The notes under the pieces were generated by a model, which was not told the DNA's origin, searched no databases, and saw only the letters and a program-made list of their open reading frames with translations. DNA of 64,000 bases from Haloimpatiens lingqiaonensis (GTDB taxonomy: Bacteria; Bacillota; Clostridia; Clostridiales; Clostridiaceae), in the NCBI RefSeq assembly GCF_044502415.1, contig NZ_CP172402.1; one strand, written 5' to 3'. The translations under genes and the position numbers were made by a program. Position 1 is the stretch's first letter. Each line of letters opens with the position of its first letter. This document shows positions 60,038-64,000 of the stretch, piece after piece.

Positions 60038-61045
60038 TTATAGTCTATCAGCAACATATTTAGTTAAGTCTGCTAATCTGTTTGAATAACCATATTCATT
60101 GTCATACCAAGAAATTATCTTAACCATTTTGTCGCCCATAACCATTGTTGATAATCCGTCAACTATTGAAGATCTTTCATCTCCTCTGTAGTCTATAGAT
60201 ACTAACGGCTCTTCGCTATATCCTAATATTCCTTTTAGTTCATTTTCTGAAGCTTTTTTGAATGCATTATTTATTTCTTCTACTGTAGCAGCTTTATCCA
60301 ATGTAACTACTAAGTCAACCATTGAAACTGTTGGAGTTGGAACTCTTACAGCCATTCCATTTAATTTACCCTTTAATTGTGGAAGAACTTTAGCAACTGC
60401 TTTAGCAGCTCCTGTAGTTGTTGGTATCATAGCTTCTGCTGCAGCTCTTGCTCTTCTTAAATCCTTGTGAGGAGCATCTAATATTTTTTGGTCATTTGTA
60501 TATGAGTGAACTGTTGTCATTAATCCCTCTACTATACCAAACTCTTTGTCAAGTACTTTAGCAAATGGTGCTAAGCAGTTTGTTGTACATGAAGCATTTG
60601 AAATTATGTTGTGGTTCTTTGCATCATATTCTTCTTCATTAACACCCATAACTATTGTTATATCTTCATCTTTAGCTGGAGCTGATATAAGAACTTTTTT
60701 TGCACCTGCTTCTATGTGAAGAGCTGCTTTCTCTTTGCTTGTAAATAATCCAGTAGATTCTATAACTATTTCTGCTCCTATTTGTCCCCATGGAAGGTTT
60801 TTAGGATCTCTTTCTGCATATATTTTTATTTCTTTTCCGTTAACAACTATTGCACCTTCTTTAGCTTCTACTGTTCCGTCGAATTTTCCGTATAGTGCAT
60901 CATATTTTAATAAGTGAGCAAGTGTTGCTGGATCAGTTAAGTCATTGATAGCAATAACTTCTAATTCATTTGAATAATTCTTAACTAATGCCTTAAACAC
61001 ATTTCTTCCTATTCTTCCAAAACCATTAATTGCAACTTTTTTCAT
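60038..61045 (-). CDS. gap: Glyceraldehyde-3-phosphate dehydrogenase
   Basis: 335 residues. KVAINGFGRIGRNVFKAL forms the NAD-binding fold, ISNASCTTNCLAPFAKVL holds the catalytic cysteine, and HSYTNDQKILDAPHKDLRRA and WYDNEYGYSNRLADL complete the site. It oxidises glyceraldehyde 3-phosphate with NAD and phosphate. AGGAGGTAATCTGAA precedes the ATG. It follows cggR by 77 bp and should be transcribed from the same CggR-controlled promoter. Confidence 0.97.
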   Translation of the reverse strand: MKKVAINGFGRIGRNVFKALVKNYSNELEVIAINDLTDPATLAHLLKYDALYGKFDGTVEAKEGAIVVNGKEIKIYAERDPKNLPWGQIGAEIVIESTGLFTSKEKAALHIEAGAKKVLISAPAKDEDITIVMGVNEEEYDAKNHNIISNASCTTNCLAPFAKVLDKEFGIVEGLMTTVHSYTNDQKILDAPHKDLRRARAAAEAMIPTTTGAAKAVAKVLPQLKGKLNGMAVRVPTPTVSMVDLVVTLDKAATVEEINNAFKKASENELKGILGYSEEPLVSIDYRGDERSSIVDGLSTMVMGDKMVKIISWYDNEYGYSNRLADLTKYVADRL

Positions 61046-61122
61046 TTCAGATTACCTCCTGTTTTTTATCTCTCTCTTTTATTTTTTTGTTTTTCTTTAT
61101 ATAAAATGCATTGTAAACTAAA

Positions 61123-62163
61123 TTATTTTAAATTATTTTCTTGTAGTATATTCATAATTTCCCTAGCTGCGCCTTCATCAGTTATAAGAACTTTAGCATT
61201 TAAGTTTAGTTCTGCTGATAATATTGCCTGTGCTTTACTTTTGCCGCCGGCAATGGCTATACTTAGGTCTATATTTTCCAATTGTTCTCTTCTTATGCCT
61301 ATGGTAGGAGTAAAGTGGACTATATCACCATTACTATTAAAATAATATCCAAAAGCTTCTGCCACGGCTCCTTTTGTCTTTAGTTCATTTATTTCTTTTT
61401 CTGTAACGCCTCTCTTGATGGCCATCTCTTCAGCTTTACCAATGCCAAAAACCAATATATTAGTTTTGTGAATTTTATCAACTATTTCTTTTATATTTTT
61501 TTCATTTAACATAGCTTCTAAAGCATGGTCGCTTAAATTGTCTGGCACATGCAGAAGTTTGTAATTTCCTGATATTTTTTCTGCAAATTTTGCTGCCAGG
61601 GTATTGGATTGAGTTTCTAAATTCTTGCCAATGCCTCCTCTAGCAGGTAAAACTGTTATGTTTTTAAATTTATTTATCTTTGGTATATTGTCTATTACAG
61701 CTTTAACAGTGCTTCCACCAGTTAAGGATATAATATAATCTTCTTTTAAGTTTTCCTTTATGTATTTAGCAGCGGTTTTTCCTAGTTCATTTATTATCAA
61801 TGCTTCCTCGTCTAAATCTCCTGGTACTATTAAAATATCTTGAAGCTTTAAACTTTTTCTTAAATACTCTTCTACATCATCTAACCCCTTTATGCTATAC
61901 ATAAAATCCTTTAGTTTTTCCAATACTTCATTACCCTCTTCAGTTACAGTCATTCCTGGTGTGTTTATATCTATTAAGTTTTGACTTTTTAAGAAATTAA
62001 CTTCTGCTCGTACAATTCTTTCTCCAATGCCTAGGTTATTTGCTAATATTCTTCTACCTATAGGCTGGTTATATTGTATATTTCTTAATATATTGTATCT
62101 TTTCTCTATAACCTCCACCAACTCCGGAACGATTTTTTGTTCTAATTTAACTAATTCATGCAA
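61123..62163 (-). CDS. cggR: Central glycolytic genes regulator (SorC family repressor)
   Basis: 346 residues. An N-terminal winged helix (NQPIGRRILANNLGIGERIV, EVNFLKSQNLIDI) and a SorC sugar-binding domain (SLTGGSTVKAVIDNIP, ITVLPARGGIG, LSIAIAGGKSKAQAIL). CggR represses the gap operon and is released by fructose-1,6-bisphosphate in Bacillus. I place the start at TTG 62163: it follows AAAGAGGTG by six bases and aligns with the known N-terminus (LHELVKLEQKIVPEL), whereas longer in-frame ATGs overlap the operator. The gap gene follows directly. Confidence 0.93.
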   Translation of the reverse strand: MHELVKLEQKIVPELVEVIEKRYNILRNIQYNQPIGRRILANNLGIGERIVRAEVNFLKSQNLIDINTPGMTVTEEGNEVLEKLKDFMYSIKGLDDVEEYLRKSLKLQDILIVPGDLDEEALIINELGKTAAKYIKENLKEDYIISLTGGSTVKAVIDNIPKINKFKNITVLPARGGIGKNLETQSNTLAAKFAEKISGNYKLLHVPDNLSDHALEAMLNEKNIKEIVDKIHKTNILVFGIGKAEEMAIKRGVTEKEINELKTKGAVAEAFGYYFNSNGDIVHFTPTIGIRREQLENIDLSIAIAGGKSKAQAILSAELNLNAKVLITDEGAAREIMNILQENNLK

Positions 62164-62178
62164 ACTGAACACCTCTTT

Positions 62179-62214
62179 GGTCATTTTATGTCCCATACAT
62201 TAAATTTATGTCCC
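62179..62214 (-). promoter_or_regulatory. CggR operator
   Basis: On the minus strand two GGGACATAAA half-sites have starts exactly 20 bases apart, with TGTA and TGAC at the partner positions. This follows the Bacillus CggR operator pattern CGGGAC-N6-TGTC-N4-CGGGAC-N6-TGTC in spacing. It lies between the -10 box and the cggR ribosome site. Confidence 0.8.
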
Positions 62215-62220
62215 AATACT

Positions 62221-62226
62221 ATTATA
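62221..62226 (-). promoter_or_regulatory. -10 box of the cggR-gap operon
   Basis: TATAAT on the minus strand immediately upstream of the operator; the -35 (TTAAAA-like) is weak. Repressor bound downstream would block elongation or open-complex escape. Confidence 0.6.
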
Positions 62227-62314
62227 AAATATAAGAAGACATTTTTAAACATTTTTCTTAAAAAAGATGTGAACAAACTGTTAACATTTTAGAATATAGG
62301 AAAATTCCTATATT

Positions 62315-63691
62315 CTAAAACCTTTTTCTCTTACTAGAAGACTTTATTCCTAATTCTTCTCTATATTTTGCCACAGTTCTTCTTGAAATATTCATGCCTT
62401 CTTCTATTAACATGTCGCATATTTTCTGGTCTGATAATGGTTTTTTCTTATCCTCTTTATTTACATATTCCTCTATTCTGTTTTTTATTTTTACTACGGA
62501 CACATCTTCTCCTGAATCTACAGAGGAAATTGCCGTTGTGAATAAATCCTTTATTTTTATAGTACCTATATTGGTATATATATATTTATCTTTTATGGCT
62601 CTGCTAACAGTAGATTCATGTACTTGTATTTCATTGGCTACTTCCTTTAGTGTCATGGGTTTCAAATGCTCTTTTCCATATTCAAAAAAGTCTCTTTGAC
62701 GCTTAAGTATCTCCTCCAAAACTTTATATATAGTACTTTTCCTTTGTTCTATGCTCTTCATTAAAAACATAGCACTATTTATTTTATCCTTTACGTATTC
62801 TACTGTACCATCCTTTTTTTCACCATTTAAAATTATACTTTTATATACAGGGTTTATATTTAATTTAGGAAGAACACTATCATTCATTATAATATGGTAC
62901 TCATCATTTATCTTCCTTATATATGCATCTGGTATAATATATTTTACACTTTCCCCAGTATAAAAACCTCTAGAAGGTTTAGGCTCCAATGTTTTTATTA
63001 AATCCGTATATTTTTGAGCTTCCTGCACTGAAATCGAAAGTTTTTTAGCTATATCAGCTATTTTATTTTCAGCTAATAACTCTAGATAATTATCAATAAG
63101 TGCTAATAGTTTCTCATTTTCTATATTTTTATTTTTTAATTGTATCTTAAGACATTCTTTTAAATCCCTGCATCCAATTCCATATGGCTCTAAACCTTGC
63201 ACTATACCAAGTGCATATTCTAAGTTCTCTTTATTTGCATGAATTTCCTTGGCCATGTTTTCTATAGTATTGTCCAAATACCCTCTAGCATCTAAATTTC
63301 CCACTATATATCTACAGATCTCTTTTGTATATTCATCTTCATGCAATTCTAATATCTGCTCTTCTAAAAAATCCTTTAAAGATTTTTCATTAGTTATAAA
63401 ATTAAAGGGCGATACTTCTTCATCATCAGTATTTACATAATTTTTACTGCTATAATTGTCAAATTCTAAATATTCTATAAATTTCTTGTAGTCTATTTTA
63501 TCCTTATTATTTTCTATATGGTTTTCTTCACTATAATTAGCATCTAATACGGGGTTTTCTTGCATTTCTTTTTCTATATACTGTTGAAGTTCAAAGCCCG
63601 ACATTTGAAGCATTTTTATAGACAATTGCATCTGCTGTGTCATTACTAATTTTTGTTCTTGAGTGAGTTTTAAATTAAAATCTAATTTCAT
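62315..63691 (-). CDS. rpoN: RNA polymerase sigma-54 factor
   Basis: 458 residues. Region I is glutamine-rich (LTQEQKLVMTQQMQLSIKML), followed by an acidic region, the core-binding domain (ILELHEDEYTKEICRYIVGN...GIGCRDLKECL), a helix-turn-helix (TLKEVANEIQVHESTVSRAI) and the RpoN box ISRRTVAKYREELGI near the C-terminus. It directs polymerase to -24/-12 promoters and needs AAA+ activators, none of which are in the window. Located just upstream of cggR on the same strand, as in other Clostridia. GGTGAAAGA precedes the ATG. Confidence 0.97.
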   Translation of the reverse strand: MKLDFNLKLTQEQKLVMTQQMQLSIKMLQMSGFELQQYIEKEMQENPVLDANYSEENHIENNKDKIDYKKFIEYLEFDNYSSKNYVNTDDEEVSPFNFITNEKSLKDFLEEQILELHEDEYTKEICRYIVGNLDARGYLDNTIENMAKEIHANKENLEYALGIVQGLEPYGIGCRDLKECLKIQLKNKNIENEKLLALIDNYLELLAENKIADIAKKLSISVQEAQKYTDLIKTLEPKPSRGFYTGESVKYIIPDAYIRKINDEYHIIMNDSVLPKLNINPVYKSIILNGEKKDGTVEYVKDKINSAMFLMKSIEQRKSTIYKVLEEILKRQRDFFEYGKEHLKPMTLKEVANEIQVHESTVSRAIKDKYIYTNIGTIKIKDLFTTAISSVDSGEDVSVVKIKNRIEEYVNKEDKKKPLSDQKICDMLIEEGMNISRRTVAKYREELGIKSSSKRKRF

Positions 63692-64000
63692 TCTTTCACC
63701 ACACAGTCCCTTTTTAGTTTGTAGTACCTATTCTCTAATCACTACTCCTCAGTCTCCATTATATAATCCCTAGTCCCTAGTGTCCATTCCTCTGAAGCTG
63801 AAGCTTTAATATGCACTTTTAGAATTTTATATATTCTTTTTTCATTTATACTGCTACAATTTATTATATCATTATACGTTAATTAAATTCCACTTATATA
63901 TCTATTAATAATTCAACTTTCACAGGTAAGTAATAGGTAATAGCTAAAAAGTAAGAAGTAAGAGTTAAGAGTTAAGGATAAAACTCAAAGAGTTTTTTAT
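63692..64000. other. Gene-free region upstream of rpoN
   Basis: Contains simple phrases such as CCCTAGTCCCTAGTGTCC, TTCAACTTTCACAGGTAAGT and AGAGTTAAGAGTTAAGGAT. The CCCTAGT wording resembles CTAG-type spacer repeats elsewhere. No gene or RNA is recognised. Confidence 0.4.

Overview
The window is AT-rich DNA from a Firmicute, most likely a Clostridium sensu stricto relative. Pointers to this are the [FeFe]-hydrogenase, the order rpoN-cggR-gap-pgk-tpiA-gpmI-eno-secG and rnr-smpB-ssrA, strong purine-rich Shine-Dalgarno sites, and purine, cobalamin and T-box leaders that each end in an intrinsic terminator. The species cannot be fixed from the sequence alone. Most genes lie on the minus strand.

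Layout. 1-4.8 kb: a partial UPF0371/DUF1846 gene, then purine salvage (xpt, and pbuX under a guanine riboswitch). 4.7-6.7 kb: a REP-associated Y1 transposase (RAYT) flanked by short GGGGACRGTTAA repeats; about two dozen copies of this repeat occur in the first 37 kb. 6.7-10.8 kb: hydC-hydB-hydA, an electron-bifurcating-type hydrogenase. 12-25 kb: a seven-gene minus-strand locus behind a cobalamin riboswitch (two wall-anchored surface proteins, a class B sortase, a membrane-tethered DUF4430 protein, and an ECF transporter T subunit, fused ATPase and S subunit), followed by a HAD phosphatase. 25-33 kb: glnS, gltX behind a glutamate-type T-box, a DUF4317 gene, a possible small hydrophobic toxin, a HAD-hydrolase remnant and a GreA-like factor. 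33-41 kb: two MATE exporters, a second ECF S component, a 16-codon remnant of a dihydrouridine synthase abutting a REP hairpin, a cupin, an AraC/GyrI regulator, an aminoglycoside phosphotransferase-like kinase and a lone PduB-type microcompartment shell gene. 41-47 kb: ssrA with a group I intron in its T-loop, smpB, an ISLre2 transposase and rnr. 47-53 kb: oppABC without ATPases, and hppA. 53-64 kb: secG, the glycolytic genes, their repressor cggR with a recognisable operator, and rpoN.

How the genes work together. The 12-25 kb locus reads as one corrinoid-acquisition system. A wall-anchored alpha/alpha-toroid protein and a wall-anchored DUF4430 protein resemble the two domains of animal transcobalamin/intrinsic factor, here on separate chains. 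A sortase encoded between them would attach both; a membrane-tethered DUF4430 protein could pass the ligand to the ECF transporter. This is inferred from domains, operon and riboswitch, and is the most interesting content of the window. The glycolytic cluster, hydrogenase and membrane pyrophosphatase fit a fermentative anaerobe.

Three repeat families shape the spacers: RAYT-linked REP-like hairpins (left half), a 135-bp structured element present four times at identical length, and CTAG-rich mosaic repeats between glycolytic genes and beside rnr. All identifications come from reading the sequence; no database search was possible.
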